Notes: generated from the letters alone by a model not told the origin. DNA of 64,000 nt from Natrialba taiwanensis DSM 12281 (GCF_000337595.1 NZ_AOIL01000018.1:1-64000), one strand, 5' to 3'; positions 35,172-44,316 are shown, counted from the first letter of the stretch. Made by a program: numbers and translations.

Positions 35172-35521
35172 CCGCGTCCGAGACGACAGCAAGACGACAA
35201 CAAGGTGCGTACCCTTTTGTGCGCTGTGAGTGATGAAACATAAAACAGCAACCCAATCGAGCGGCGTCCGCTGTAACGCTGTGAGTATCTGCGACCAGGA
35301 ACAGGAACAGGACCCAGCGAGTAAACGACCACGGGTCGGGTGACCCGTTGAACTCTCGCTGTTCGCTTTACTCTGTAGACCCAATAGACTGACCGTTCCA
35401 CAGCGGCCAACACTGCAGAATCAGCCAGTTCGAGCCGGAACAAGCCCGTCAGCCGACAATCGAGCCAGTGTCGCTTATCCACGTCGTAATAATGGCCCGT
35501 CGGCGTGACCGAACGGTTACG
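35172..35521. other. Intergenic region, no gene supported
   Basis: 350 bases. A 36-codon frame (35234, MKHKTATQSSG) and upstream extensions of the lipoprotein frame (starts at 35468 and 35492) are possible but unconvincing. The segment 35225-35275 is relatively AT-rich. TATA-like and T-rich signals are weak. Confidence 0.45.
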
Positions 35522-36298
35522 ATGCAGTTCAGGAAACTCGCTGTCGTCGCGGTTGCACTACTCGTGGTCCTCTCGGGGTGTAGTGCCTTCGGTGGATCAC
35601 AGCCGGACGCGTCGAACGAGTCGACGGCAGATGATACTGATACAGGCCCAAATGCAGATGGAGACACAGGTGACAACGGAACCGAGAATACCAACGACAC
35701 GACTCACTCGAACGGAACCGCGGATACAGGGTCCGAAACGGGCGACAATAGTGGTAATACAGCCGGCGATGGCAATGAAGCCACCGACGGCGAAGACGAA
35801 ACGGCCACCGAGGACTGGTCGCCCCCTCAGGAACCGAACCGGCCACTGGAGGACAAAAGTGAGGATCGGATCGAGAGCGTCGAGTTCGTCGACACGGAAC
35901 CCGCAGCAGACGGGGGGGGCTACTCGAACTTCAATCTCGAAGTCGTCGCCAATACCAGCATGGAGAACGTGGACCCGCCGGAACACGGCGACGTGATCGG
36001 CGAGCCGTACTTCTTCGTCAAAATCAACGAGGGACCGGGTGAGCGAAAACTCATCGAACGAACCGGTCAGGTCCAAATGGAGGACAACGGCACGTACCAC
36101 ATCGACGTACGACCGGCCGGAATCGAGGAGTTCGCCGATAGAGACCTGTCTCTCGAAGTCTTCTTGATGGACGAGGACAAGGACTGGGACGACATCTACG
36201 ACGCCGTCGGCACGAGCATTCAGTTCAACCCGGAGACGGAAACCGAGGGCGAAACCGAAACCGAGACGACAACTAACTCGACGTCGAACGACAAGTAA
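35522..36298 (+). CDS. Secreted lipoprotein with long Thr/Asn/Asp linker
   Basis: 258 residues from the ATG at 35522 (MQFRKLAVVAVALLVVLSGC, lipobox Cys20); longer starts add a basic, non-family stretch. Residues 25-110 are a low-complexity linker (NDTTHSNGTADTGSETGDNS) with many N-glycosylation sequons, so a heavily glycosylated stalk is likely. The C-terminal 150 residues (SVEFVDTEPAADGGGYSNFN, EPYFFVKINEGPGERKLIER) form a beta-sandwich-like domain of unknown function. The family is not recognised. It is convergent with the membrane HTH gene and belongs to a block of surface genes. Confidence 0.8.
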   Translation: MQFRKLAVVAVALLVVLSGCSAFGGSQPDASNESTADDTDTGPNADGDTGDNGTENTNDTTHSNGTADTGSETGDNSGNTAGDGNEATDGEDETATEDWSPPQEPNRPLEDKSEDRIESVEFVDTEPAADGGGYSNFNLEVVANTSMENVDPPEHGDVIGEPYFFVKINEGPGERKLIERTGQVQMEDNGTYHIDVRPAGIEEFADRDLSLEVFLMDEDKDWDDIYDAVGTSIQFNPETETEGETETETTTNSTSNDK

Positions 36299-36330
36299 CC
36301 CGCCGTAACTGGAGATCAATTTCGTCCAGA

Positions 36331-37677
36331 TCAGTCGATCTCGGTTGGGTCCACTTCCGGTAGCGTAATCAGGTTCTCGCGCCCGATCCGTAACTTCTCG
36401 ATCTGATCGTCCTCATCCATCTGCGAGAGCAACTGCGAAACCTTGGCGTTCGACCACCCCGTCTCCGAAACGATCGCCGCCTGTTTCATCCGCCCACCGT
36501 TCCTGGTGAGCATCCGTTGTACCCGCTCTTCGTCGCTCAGCAACTCCGGATCAATATCCTCGTTTACCGGCTCGGTGAACTCGAACTGCGTCCCCTCGCC
36601 TTCCGACGGCACATCTGCAGCCGGCTCCCGTGGGGGCCCGGTGCTCTCAGTGCCACTCCGAACAGCATCTGAATCGGCTGCAACACCCGGTTCGCCATCA
36701 GGAGACTCATCTCGTTCAAACGAAAGTATCCCTTCGAGCGATGACCGAACCTCGTCCCACGTCTTTCCGTTCCGGGACGCCACCGCCCGGCCCAGGACAA
36801 TGATCGCGATAATACCCACCAATGCAATGACCGCCAGTACCGGTCCATCGGTAATCAGACCCCAAATGCCGGTACTCGGCTGGGCACCGCGGAGGAAGAC
36901 AATTTCGAGTTCGTTCTCACTGAACTCGTGGGGACCGTTCCAGGTGAGCTGCGTTGGCGTGTCGAGGCCGTAGTTGTCCGGTGATTCGATGACGAGCCGC
37001 TGGCCGCTAGAGAGCGTCGAGATTACATAGTCGTTCGAATCCGTCTGCAGCGCCTCGCCGAAGTAGATGCGATCGCCCTCGATCGTTGCAAAGTTCGTCC
37101 AGGTGAAGGTGTAGGAAATGATACCTATTTTAGCGCTCTCGTAGTCAGTACTGTCCGTATCGTCTGTCTCGATGGCATCCTCGTACGGTTTCACGTCGTA
37201 CTCGTTCCAGCCTGCATCGGTGATCGACATGTCTTGGTTAGTCGAGTTACTGGCTTCGCTCGCCTGTTGACGGAACTCTTGGATCGGGAAGTCGGTGTCT
37301 GCATCTCGTTGACCATCGGTGACCGCCGCTGCATAATCGGTGAAGGCGTCGACTTCATCCTCATCATCCAGGATGACGCGGTGTTCTATGGCCCAGTGTG
37401 TGTCGCCGTCATCGGTGACGTTGATGCGTATGATTTGGTCGAGTTGGTCGCCATAGCTCGCGTATGCGTAACGTTTCTCCGTGTTTCCATAGCTATCGGC
37501 TAGCGTGGCGGCTTCGGCCGTAGATGCAGTAGGTGACTGCTCAACTGTTGCCTGTGGCTGCTCGATTCCAGCAGAAGGGGTGCCGGCGCGTGCTGACGGC
37601 GCCGCAGCCACCGAACCGAATGACGTGGTGGCAAGGAGGGCGATGAGGGCAAGTGTTCCGGCGGTGGACAACCGCAT
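36331..37677 (-). CDS. Membrane-anchored winged-helix receptor-regulator
   Basis: 448 residues from the ATG at 37677; a TTG three codons upstream is less likely. A Sec-type signal peptide (MRLSTAGTLALIALLATTSF, cleaved near SVAAAPS) is followed by an extracellular domain of about 245 residues (IEHRVILDDEDEVDAFTDYA), one transmembrane helix (about 278-298), an acidic linker, and a C-terminal winged helix (380-440: RVQRMLTRNGGRMKQAAIV, then SETGWSNAKVSQLLSQM). It is a single-polypeptide receptor with the DNA-binding domain inside the cell, a design known from haloarchaeal DUF7345/DUF7343-type proteins. The ligand is unknown. Divergence from the secreted protein and pilin genes makes them candidate targets. 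Confidence 0.85.
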   Translation of the reverse strand: MRLSTAGTLALIALLATTSFGSVAAAPSARAGTPSAGIEQPQATVEQSPTASTAEAATLADSYGNTEKRYAYASYGDQLDQIIRINVTDDGDTHWAIEHRVILDDEDEVDAFTDYAAAVTDGQRDADTDFPIQEFRQQASEASNSTNQDMSITDAGWNEYDVKPYEDAIETDDTDSTDYESAKIGIISYTFTWTNFATIEGDRIYFGEALQTDSNDYVISTLSSGQRLVIESPDNYGLDTPTQLTWNGPHEFSENELEIVFLRGAQPSTGIWGLITDGPVLAVIALVGIIAIIVLGRAVASRNGKTWDEVRSSLEGILSFERDESPDGEPGVAADSDAVRSGTESTGPPREPAADVPSEGEGTQFEFTEPVNEDIDPELLSDEERVQRMLTRNGGRMKQAAIVSETGWSNAKVSQLLSQMDEDDQIEKLRIGRENLITLPEVDPTEID

Positions 37678-38024
37678 ATCTATCAACTGGTGGTTTCCCG
37701 GGGGAAAAAACGCTTTCCATCGACAATTAAAGCGTTATCACGACTTGCAAACGGTATCTTCGTCCAACAGCAGTTCGTAGTTTGATGGTTGCATACTATA
37801 GAATTCTCACGTGAAACGTCTTCTTCTGTACTATCAGCCGTCTAAAGTCACATGAAAAGTAATCCATACGATATGTATCCCAATGACGAACCGACCGCTT
37901 CACACCGGCAACGAGGACGAAACGTCTCCGGTCACCCGACCGGTGATATTTTTGTATTGTGTTGGGAACCGGTGATTTCGCAAGTGCGACTCGTTTTTAT
38001 ATCATGAATTCATAAGCCCAGACA
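37678..38024. promoter_or_regulatory. Divergent, AT-rich promoter region
   Basis: 347 bases between the membrane HTH gene and the secreted-protein gene. TTTTTATATC (37994-38003), centred 27 bases before the ATG at 38025, indicates a leaderless transcript. ACCGGTGAT occurs twice (37939 and 37968, 29 bases apart), nearly three helical turns, as a candidate binding site. A 51-codon frame at 37852 is not supported. Confidence 0.55.
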
Positions 38025-39263
38025 ATGAACAACGCGGCTCCTGCCCTCCTCGCGTTGCTTCTCGTCTGTTCGCTGCCTGTGATGACAGTCGTCGCAGCAT
38101 CACCCGAACAGGAAGCAAGTACTGGCGGTAGCGCGAACCAGCACTATCGTCTGCAAGAGGGGGCCCAAACAACGCCGATAGCGATCGAGAATACGACGAA
38201 CCAACTTCCGCTATCGGGCGGTATACAAGGATCACACGCCGAAACGGGAGCAGACCTTGGTGCCTCACTCGCGAGTAGCAGTGTTCAAATGCAGGTCGAT
38301 TACGAGCAGTATACTCTTGTCGATCAAGAGTTCGCCCAAGCAACGAATGACGAGCAAGTAGCGATGATCCAAGCGGCATACAACCGCACTCAGGAGCGAA
38401 TCAACGCTCTTGACGAACGTGAACGCACCGCTGTCAGGGCCCATGCAGACGGCGATTTAAGCGATAGAGAATTAATCCAGGTTTATTTAGAGACCTATCA
38501 TGAGGCAGTTGTGCTTTCTGACTTGCTCACAGACCTGAAGGTCCGGGCCGACCAGGTGTCAGATTACTCACTTCCCGCTCAACAGCCGCGTACTGACCAG
38601 AAGACCCTCGATTTCTACACATCGACGATACGGACGAACATCGCCGATGCATCACAATCAATTAGATCCGGTAATACGTATGAATACCGGATTCAGACGT
38701 CACAGAACGGCTATAGGCTTTCGACACTGAGCGGTGATTCGTATCTCATCGAGACGGCACGGTTCGACAACCGCGATACGACTGAACAGAATCAGTACCA
38801 GTCTCAAGATGAGGCACAAGAGCGCCTCAAGGAACTCTACCCCTGGACGCTCAGCCATCGAGGCTCTCACACGCAGGACAATAGCGTGGAGAATTTCTAT
38901 TGGCTCTCTCTCGATCATCCACACGGTGAACTCAGTACGTATCTTGATGGCGGGACGGGTGATATTTACCAAGAGATACAAGTAGTCTCAGCCGACTCCT
39001 TACCGACAGTAGAATCCAAGACGAAGTCCTGGAACTCGAGTTTCGAGGTGACGCTGAACAAGACGCCAGCGAATGGTCCAGTCCAATTAACGGCCACCGA
39101 TATAGATACGGGTGAGCCAATACAGGCAACAATTATGATTGACGGCGTCGAGATCGGTGAAACCGATGAGAACGGACAACTCGAATATCTGCCACCCGCC
39201 GAAACGTATGATCTCGCCATCAACGGTGAATCGAGTCGTGTGAGTACGGGGATCCCGTGGTAG
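38025..39263 (+). CDS. Secreted haloarchaeal protein of unknown function
   Basis: 412 residues. Signal peptide MNNAAPALLALLLVCSLPVM with cleavage near VVAASPEQ. A helical N-terminal half (QAAYNRTQERINALDERERT, HEAVVLSDLLTDLKVRADQV) is followed by a beta-rich middle and a C-terminal Ig/carboxypeptidase-regulatory-like domain (LTATDIDTGEPIQATIMIDG, GETDENGQLEYLPPAETYD). That last pattern is typical of surface-exposed, protease-resistant stalks. There is no anchor, so it may be released or held by partners. Haloarchaea carry related two-part proteins (DUF7096-like, tentative). Codons such as TTA, AGA and AGT are used more than in neighbours. The pilin gene follows 77 bases downstream. Confidence 0.75.
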   Translation: MNNAAPALLALLLVCSLPVMTVVAASPEQEASTGGSANQHYRLQEGAQTTPIAIENTTNQLPLSGGIQGSHAETGADLGASLASSSVQMQVDYEQYTLVDQEFAQATNDEQVAMIQAAYNRTQERINALDERERTAVRAHADGDLSDRELIQVYLETYHEAVVLSDLLTDLKVRADQVSDYSLPAQQPRTDQKTLDFYTSTIRTNIADASQSIRSGNTYEYRIQTSQNGYRLSTLSGDSYLIETARFDNRDTTEQNQYQSQDEAQERLKELYPWTLSHRGSHTQDNSVENFYWLSLDHPHGELSTYLDGGTGDIYQEIQVVSADSLPTVESKTKSWNSSFEVTLNKTPANGPVQLTATDIDTGEPIQATIMIDGVEIGETDENGQLEYLPPAETYDLAINGESSRVSTGIPW

Positions 39264-39306
39264 TCGTGGCGAAACTCGGTTCGTGACAACGGAGCGTTGA
39301 TCCGAT

Positions 39307-39316
39307 ACTTTATATC
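39307..39316 (+). promoter_or_regulatory. TATA box for a leaderless pilin transcript
   Basis: ACTTTATATC is centred about 28 bases before the GTG at 39340, so transcription should start at or next to the start codon. This supports the GTG as the true start. Confidence 0.5.
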
Positions 39317-39339
39317 AGAAACCGAATCCAGTCTGGCAC

Positions 39340-39864
39340 GTGACTATCGGTTCCGCTGTATCAGCAGCATCAGTAAGGGATGATGCACGCGCTGACCGTT
39401 CTGGTACCCGTGCAATTAGCCCCGTTATTGGGGTTGTCTTACTCCTTGCCGTTACTATCTGTCTTGTTGCAGTTGTCACCGCCGGTATCGCGACGTGGTC
39501 GATCGATACGCCGGCGCCAACTGCGGCATTCGAACTCCAGGCCGACGGCGACGATTCGACGATCACCCTCGAACACATCGCTGGCGATTCAGTCACCGTC
39601 GACCAACTCTCACTGACGGTTCGTATTGACAATACTGAACTCGAAAAACAGCCGCCGATTCCGTTCGTCGGAGCGGAGGGATTTCGTGGAACGCCGGACG
39701 GACCGTTCAACGCTCAAGCGGATTCAACGTGGCAAACCGGTGAGCGAACCACCATTACACTCGCTGGGAACAATACGCCATCACTGAAGAGTGGCGACAC
39801 AGTGACCGTCACGCTCGGGTTTGATGGCCAACTGCTAACGGAAGTAGAAACGACGGCAACGTAA
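39340..39864 (+). CDS. Archaeal type IV pilin
   Basis: 174 residues, GTG start. The class III signal is RDDARADRSGTRAISPVIGV followed by VLLLAVTICLVAVVTAGIA: a basic leader, the prepilin peptidase site just before the ISPVIGVVLLLAVT hydrophobic helix, and then a beta-rich head. This is the archaeal pilin N-terminal domain (DUF1628/PilA class). After removal of the leader the helix would pack into a pilus filament used for adhesion or a similar surface function. No pilus ATPase or platform gene (PilB/PilC) is nearby, so assembly would use machinery encoded elsewhere. Probably separately transcribed (own TATA box). Confidence 0.9.
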   Translation: MTIGSAVSAASVRDDARADRSGTRAISPVIGVVLLLAVTICLVAVVTAGIATWSIDTPAPTAAFELQADGDDSTITLEHIAGDSVTVDQLSLTVRIDNTELEKQPPIPFVGAEGFRGTPDGPFNAQADSTWQTGERTTITLAGNNTPSLKSGDTVTVTLGFDGQLLTEVETTAT

Positions 39865-39920
39865 GAGCGGACTGACTGCCGGCAGGTGGTTTCGAGTATC
39901 AAGCAACTTCTCGGGACGCG

Positions 39921-40544
39921 TTACTTTGGCGCGCGTCCAATCGTTGTAATCGCAACATCCGGGTTGTACGACGGTCCGAGGAACGCGTGTTTCACGTTGT
40001 CAAAGCCGGCCCGTTTGAACATCCGGTCGGCCTCGTACTCGTCGTAAAACAGCATGATCGAATCGACCAGTCGCTGTGCCAGTACGTTATCAGGATAGTT
40101 TGGCCCGACAACGAGCACCTGGCCGCCGGGTTTGAGCACGCGTCGAATTTCCCTGAGTGCGAGGATCGGATTTGGCCAGTACTCGATCGATCCGGAGGAC
40201 CAGACGACATCGAACGTGTCGCTCGCGAACGGGAGGCGTTCGGCGTCGCCACGGTGGAAGTGGATCGGTGGTGCGCGTTTCCCAAACTTCGCGTAGGCCT
40301 GTTCGAGCTGATGGTTGCTTTGATCGAGCGCGTACACTTCCTCGACGTGATCGAGGAGGCCTTCGGTCGCGAAGCCGGTTCCACAGCCGAGGTCGAGTAC
40401 CGTCATCTCCGAATCGAACTCGAGCAAGGAAAGCGCGTCCTCACGCATCTCCTCGTTCCAGATGAACGGGTTCACCTGATCGTAGACCGTCGAGAGGTAC
40501 TTATAGAACAGCCGTGCCCTGGCTTTGTTCTCGAGGATTCCCAT
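39921..40544 (-). CDS. Class I SAM-dependent methyltransferase
   Basis: 207 residues. Motif I is VLDLGCGTGFATEGLL (residues 50-65), the acidic end of strand beta2 is VYALDQS, motif II is FASDTFDVVWSSGSIEYW, and motif III is LREIRRVLKPGGQVLVVGPN. The N-terminus (KARARLFYKYLSTVYDQVNP) resembles UbiE/MenG and MPBQ quinone methylases, so a quinone or other isoprenoid substrate is plausible but not shown. Soluble. It is convergent with the pilin gene and divergent from the ATP synthase operon. Confidence 0.85.
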   Translation of the reverse strand: MGILENKARARLFYKYLSTVYDQVNPFIWNEEMREDALSLLEFDSEMTVLDLGCGTGFATEGLLDHVEEVYALDQSNHQLEQAYAKFGKRAPPIHFHRGDAERLPFASDTFDVVWSSGSIEYWPNPILALREIRRVLKPGGQVLVVGPNYPDNVLAQRLVDSIMLFYDEYEADRMFKRAGFDNVKHAFLGPSYNPDVAITTIGRAPK

Positions 40545-40695
40545 TGAGAGTTCGATTTTCGTCCAACCGGGATATGTCTGCTGTTCCGTCTCGCGGTGTC
40601 TGACCAGTGGACGGCTAGTGTTCGACTAGAGATGCTCGCACGTAACACAGAGACCGAATTTCGAGGCCAGTGAACCCGAGACGCTTTCGCAACTA

Positions 40696-40703
40696 CCATA
40701 TAC
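40696..40703 (+). promoter_or_regulatory. Probable promoter of the ATP synthase operon
   Basis: CCATATAC lies about 35 bases before the first operon ATG at 40735, giving a leader of roughly 5-12 bases. No other promoter-like TATA element is seen closer to the start. Confidence 0.4.
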
Positions 40704-40734
40704 GCGCTGTCGCAAACGTTCCCTTGCTTAGAGT

Positions 40735-41067
40735 ATGCCGAGGCCACAGGTTCTCGAACGAATTACGTCGGCGGAGGAAGAGGCCGACGAGATCGTCGCA
40801 TTGGCAGAAAACGACCGCGACGAGCGAATTACCGAGGCCCGGGAACGTGCCGAGGAGATTCGCACGGAAGCGGAACAAGAGGCGCAAGATCTCAAAGAAC
40901 GCCGTCTGGAGGAGGCGCGCGACGAGATCGACGCGGAGTGTGAACGCGTCCTCGAAGAGGGCGAACAGGAGCGCGAGGCGCTCGCCGAGCGTGCCCAAGA
41001 CCGGGTCGACGAAGTAACAGACCACGTCGTCTCCCTGTTCCAGGAGGACGTCCATGCTCAGACCTGA
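40735..41067 (+). CDS. atpH: A-type ATP synthase subunit H
   Basis: 110 residues, almost wholly one long coiled coil with heptads of Glu, Ala and Arg (RITSAEEEADEIVALAENDR, LKERRLEEARDEIDAECERV). With subunit E it forms the peripheral stalk that holds the A1 head against rotor torque. First gene of the operon; its 3' end overlaps the atpI start by 14 bases (ATG at 41054), indicating translational coupling. No membrane segment, as expected. Confidence 0.93.
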   Translation: MPRPQVLERITSAEEEADEIVALAENDRDERITEARERAEEIRTEAEQEAQDLKERRLEEARDEIDAECERVLEEGEQEREALAERAQDRVDEVTDHVVSLFQEDVHAQT

Positions 41068-43372
41068 GCGGATGAGCAAGGTCTCGGTGACCGGTGCAAA
41101 GGGCATCATGCCCACGGTCATCGAGACGATTCACGAACTGAATCTGGTCCATCTCTCGGACTACGACGGGTCCTGGGAGGGCTTCGACAACGGCAACCCA
41201 ATCGAGGGTGCCGACGACGCCTCCGAAAAACTCGTCACTGTCCGAGCACTCGAGAGTACGCTGGATCTCGCGGACGCGGAGACCCCCGCTCCCCGGGGCA
41301 CGCTTGCGGACAACTGGGAACAGCGACTCGAGGAAGTGCGCACCCGAGTCAACGAACTCGACGACCAGCGCACCGAGATCCGCGAAGAACTACGCCAGGT
41401 CGAAGACCGAATCGACCGCGTATCTCCCTTCGCCGAACTCGGAATCGATCTCGACTTGCTCTCGGGATACGAAACGGTTGACATCCTCGTTGGCGAGGGC
41501 TCACCCGGCGAAATCGAAGCCGAACTCGATGCCGCCGAGGACATCCGCGCCTACGAAACGTTCACCAGCGGCGATGTCATCGCGATCGTCGCCGCACCGA
41601 CCGACGCCGTCGAGGCGGCTGTCGATGAAAGCGAAAGCGGAAGCGAAGACGACGGCAACGTCATCGACGATGCCCTCGTCGGAATCGAGTTCACTCGTTA
41701 CGACGTTCCGGACACCGACCAGAGCCCGTCAGGCTACGTCGCCGAACTCGAAGAGCGAAAAACCGACCTCGAGTCGCGTCTCACCGAAATCGACGATGAA
41801 CTCGAGCGCATCGAACGCGAGGACGGCCAGTTCCTGCTCCAGCTCGAAGAGGAACTGACGATCGAGGTCCAGCGCGCGGAAGCCCCGCTGCAGTTTGCGA
41901 CCAGCAACCGGGCGTTCATTGCGGAAGGCTGGGTGCCATCCGACGAGTTCGGTCGACTCACTACGGCGCTGCGGAACGCCGTCGGTGACAGCCTCGAGAT
42001 CGAAGAACTCGAGCGTGCGAGCTACGACCGTCACGGTGCACACTCGCACACGGAAGAGATCCAGAAAGGAACCCCGGAGGGAGACGCGGATGCGCCAGCA
42101 CAGACTGACGCAGACGCCACCGCCGATGACGAGGCCGCCGACGGCGAGAAACAGACGGCTGTCACGGACGGCGGCTCGGCGGTTACGATGGGCGATGAGC
42201 CTCCGACGATCCAGGACAATCCCTCTGCAGCCAAACCGTTCGAGGTGCTGGTTCAGGCGGTCAACCGTCCGAAGTACAGTGAACTCGATCCGACGATATT
42301 CCTGTTCCTGACGTTCCCGGCGTTCTTCGGGTTCATGATCGGGGACGTGGGATACGGGCTCCTGTACGTGGCCATTGGTGCGTACATGGCCACCCAGTTC
42401 GACAGCAAGGGAATTACGAGTCTCGGCGGCGTCGCCATCTGGGCGGGGCTGTTCACGATCCTGTTTGGGTTCATCTACGGCGAAATCTTCGGGTTACACG
42501 TGCTCGGCGAGGTGCTCTGGCACGACACGCTGCACGTCGACTTGCTCCCGTTGAACAAGGGACTTGAGCCGGCGGCCGCCGACTTCGCGCTCGGCTGGAT
42601 GGTCGTAAGCGTGATTGCCGGCATCGTCCACCTGAACATCGGGTACATCCTCGACTTCTACGAGAACATGAGCCACGGCGTCAAAGACGCCGTCATGCAC
42701 AGCGGTTCGTGGCTTCTGATGCTCAACGGCATCTGGATCTGGATCTTCTCGGCGCAGGCCAGGGGATCGAAACCGGACTTCCTGTTCAACACGTTCGCGA
42801 GCGACGGGCCGTTCCCGATCGGGTTCACCGGATTCCCGGAGTGGGGACTCGTGACGATTCCGCTGGGAGTTACTGAATTCCTGCTTACAGCACCGTTGCT
42901 CGTCTTCCTGATCGGCTTCGTTATGCTCCTCGTCACTGACACCGTCGAGGCGGTCGAGGCGCTCGACGTCATCGTCAACGTGTTCTCGTACACCCGGATG
43001 GGCGCAGTGTTGCTCGCGAAGGCCGGCATGGCGTTCGTGGTCAACCTGCTGTTCTTCGGTGCGTACCGGGACCCAGATGGCGCGTTCCACTTCCTGCGGA
43101 CCCACGAGCCAAGTTACGTCGCCGAACACTACGGCGACGGTGCCGAGGTCATCTTCAACGGCCTCATGCACTCGGGGACCGCAGCGCTTGTCGGCGGGCT
43201 CGTCATTCTCGTCGTCGGTCACCTCGTTGTGCTAGCGCTTGGCGTGACAAGCGCCGGCTTACAGGCTGTACGCCTCGAGTACGTCGAGTTCTTTAACAAG
43301 TTTTATGAAGGCGGTGGAGCGAACTACGAACCGTTCGGACACGATCGAAACGACACTGAGGACCACTACTAA
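41054..43372 (+). CDS. atpI: A-type ATP synthase subunit I (stator, a-subunit)
   Basis: 772 residues. The N-terminal cytoplasmic arm (about 1-395) is a coiled-coil hairpin that docks with the peripheral stalks (EERKTDLESRLTEIDDELER). The C-terminal half has about eight helices (FLFLTFPAFFGFMIGDVGYG, GVAIWAGLFTILFGFIYGEI, FSYTRMGAVLLAKAGMAFVV). The conserved Arg in the ISYTRMGAVLLA-like helix faces the c-ring Glu and is present as FSYTR. A Thr/Ala/Asp-rich linker (about 340-375, ADAPAQTDADATADDEA) joins the two halves and is likely disordered. Ion (H+ or Na+) specificity is not readable here. Coupled to atpH and atpK (2-base gap). Confidence 0.95.
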   Translation: MLRPERMSKVSVTGAKGIMPTVIETIHELNLVHLSDYDGSWEGFDNGNPIEGADDASEKLVTVRALESTLDLADAETPAPRGTLADNWEQRLEEVRTRVNELDDQRTEIREELRQVEDRIDRVSPFAELGIDLDLLSGYETVDILVGEGSPGEIEAELDAAEDIRAYETFTSGDVIAIVAAPTDAVEAAVDESESGSEDDGNVIDDALVGIEFTRYDVPDTDQSPSGYVAELEERKTDLESRLTEIDDELERIEREDGQFLLQLEEELTIEVQRAEAPLQFATSNRAFIAEGWVPSDEFGRLTTALRNAVGDSLEIEELERASYDRHGAHSHTEEIQKGTPEGDADAPAQTDADATADDEAADGEKQTAVTDGGSAVTMGDEPPTIQDNPSAAKPFEVLVQAVNRPKYSELDPTIFLFLTFPAFFGFMIGDVGYGLLYVAIGAYMATQFDSKGITSLGGVAIWAGLFTILFGFIYGEIFGLHVLGEVLWHDTLHVDLLPLNKGLEPAAADFALGWMVVSVIAGIVHLNIGYILDFYENMSHGVKDAVMHSGSWLLMLNGIWIWIFSAQARGSKPDFLFNTFASDGPFPIGFTGFPEWGLVTIPLGVTEFLLTAPLLVFLIGFVMLLVTDTVEAVEALDVIVNVFSYTRMGAVLLAKAGMAFVVNLLFFGAYRDPDGAFHFLRTHEPSYVAEHYGDGAEVIFNGLMHSGTAALVGGLVILVVGHLVVLALGVTSAGLQAVRLEYVEFFNKFYEGGGANYEPFGHDRNDTEDHY

Positions 43373-43374
43373 TA

Positions 43375-43644
43375 ATGATTGAAAACGCAGCAGACTTCGC
43401 AAATATCGTCCTGCAGAATGGTACCGTCGAAGAAAGTCCGTTCCTGACCGACGCCGGGGCCGCAGCGCTTGCCGTCGGTCTCGCCGCGCTCGCATCGGGA
43501 TACGCAGAGCGCGGGATCGGTGCAGCTGCAGTTGGCGCACTCGCGGAAGACGATGACCTGTTCGTGCCGGGACTGATTATGACAGTCCTGCCGGAGACGC
43601 TCGTGATCCTTGCGCTGGTCGTCGTCTTCATCGTCGGCGCGTAA
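43375..43644 (+). CDS. atpK: A-type ATP synthase subunit K (c-ring proteolipid)
   Basis: 89 residues, two transmembrane helices forming a single hairpin (AAALAVGLAALASGYAERGI and LIMTVLPETLVILALVVVF). The ion-carrying carboxylate is Glu in VLPETLVI of helix 2. The N-terminal 25 residues form an extra segment. Copies assemble into the rotor ring. It starts 2 bases after the atpI stop. The length is the short, single-hairpin form rather than the duplicated 16-kDa kind. Confidence 0.93.
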   Translation: MIENAADFANIVLQNGTVEESPFLTDAGAAALAVGLAALASGYAERGIGAAAVGALAEDDDLFVPGLIMTVLPETLVILALVVVFIVGA

Positions 43645-43664
43645 CCACACCCCTTCTCTCACCA

Positions 43665-44246
43665 ATGAGTTTGGACACAGTTGTCGAAGACATTCGAGAA
43701 GAGGCTCACGCGCGTGCGGAGGACATCCGTGAAACTGGCGAGACACGCGCTGAGGAGATCGAATCGGCAGCCGAGGCCGACGCCGAGGAGATCGTTGCCG
43801 AGGCCGAGGCCGAGGCCGATCGAGAGATCGAGCAGTTGCGCGAACAGCGACTCTCCAGTGCGAAACTGGAGGCGAAACAAAAGCGCCTGGAGGCCCGCCG
43901 TGACGTTCTCGGCAACGTCCGCGAGGAAGTCGAAGCCGAACTCGCGTCCCTCGAGGACGACACCCGCGAAGAACTCACCCGCGATCTCCTCGACGCCGCG
44001 AGTTCGGAGTTCGACGAGGACGACGATGTCAGCGTCTACGGTCGGAGCGACGACCGGGAACTGATCGAGTCGATCCTCGCGGACTACGACGGCTACGAGT
44101 TCGCCGGCGAGTACGACTGTCTCGGTGGCGTCGTCGTCGAGAGCGAGCAGTCCCGCGTTCGAGTCAACAACACGTTCGACTCGGTGCTCGAGGACGTCTG
44201 GGAAGACAACCTCCGGGAGATCAGCACCCAACTCTTCGATCAATGA
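43665..44246 (+). CDS. atpE: A-type ATP synthase subunit E
   Basis: 193 residues. The N-terminal 100 residues are a coiled coil (AEEIESAAEADAEEIVAEAE, REIEQLREQRLSSAKLEAKQ) that pairs with subunit H as the peripheral stalk. The C-terminal globular part (VSVYGRSDDRELIESILADY, GGVVVESEQSRVRVNNTFDS, LEDVWEDNLREISTQLF) binds the A1 head. This is the usual E-subunit length and domain order. A gap of about 70 bases separates it from the chosen atpC start. Confidence 0.95.
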   Translation: MSLDTVVEDIREEAHARAEDIRETGETRAEEIESAAEADAEEIVAEAEAEADREIEQLREQRLSSAKLEAKQKRLEARRDVLGNVREEVEAELASLEDDTREELTRDLLDAASSEFDEDDDVSVYGRSDDRELIESILADYDGYEFAGEYDCLGGVVVESEQSRVRVNNTFDSVLEDVWEDNLREISTQLFDQ

Positions 44247-44316
44247 GCACGGTCGTTACCACTCGCATGGCTCGTGAGCCACTCCCTGCAAACACTCACC
44301 ACACGTGGTGGTTCGC

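Noticed and set aside
35234-35344. 36-codon frame MKHKTATQSSG
   Set aside because: Too short, no RBS or homology sign; left as intergenic.
37852-38007. 51-codon frame MKSNPYDMYPND in the surface-locus promoter
   Set aside because: Overlaps the TATA box of the next gene and has no motif; isolated.
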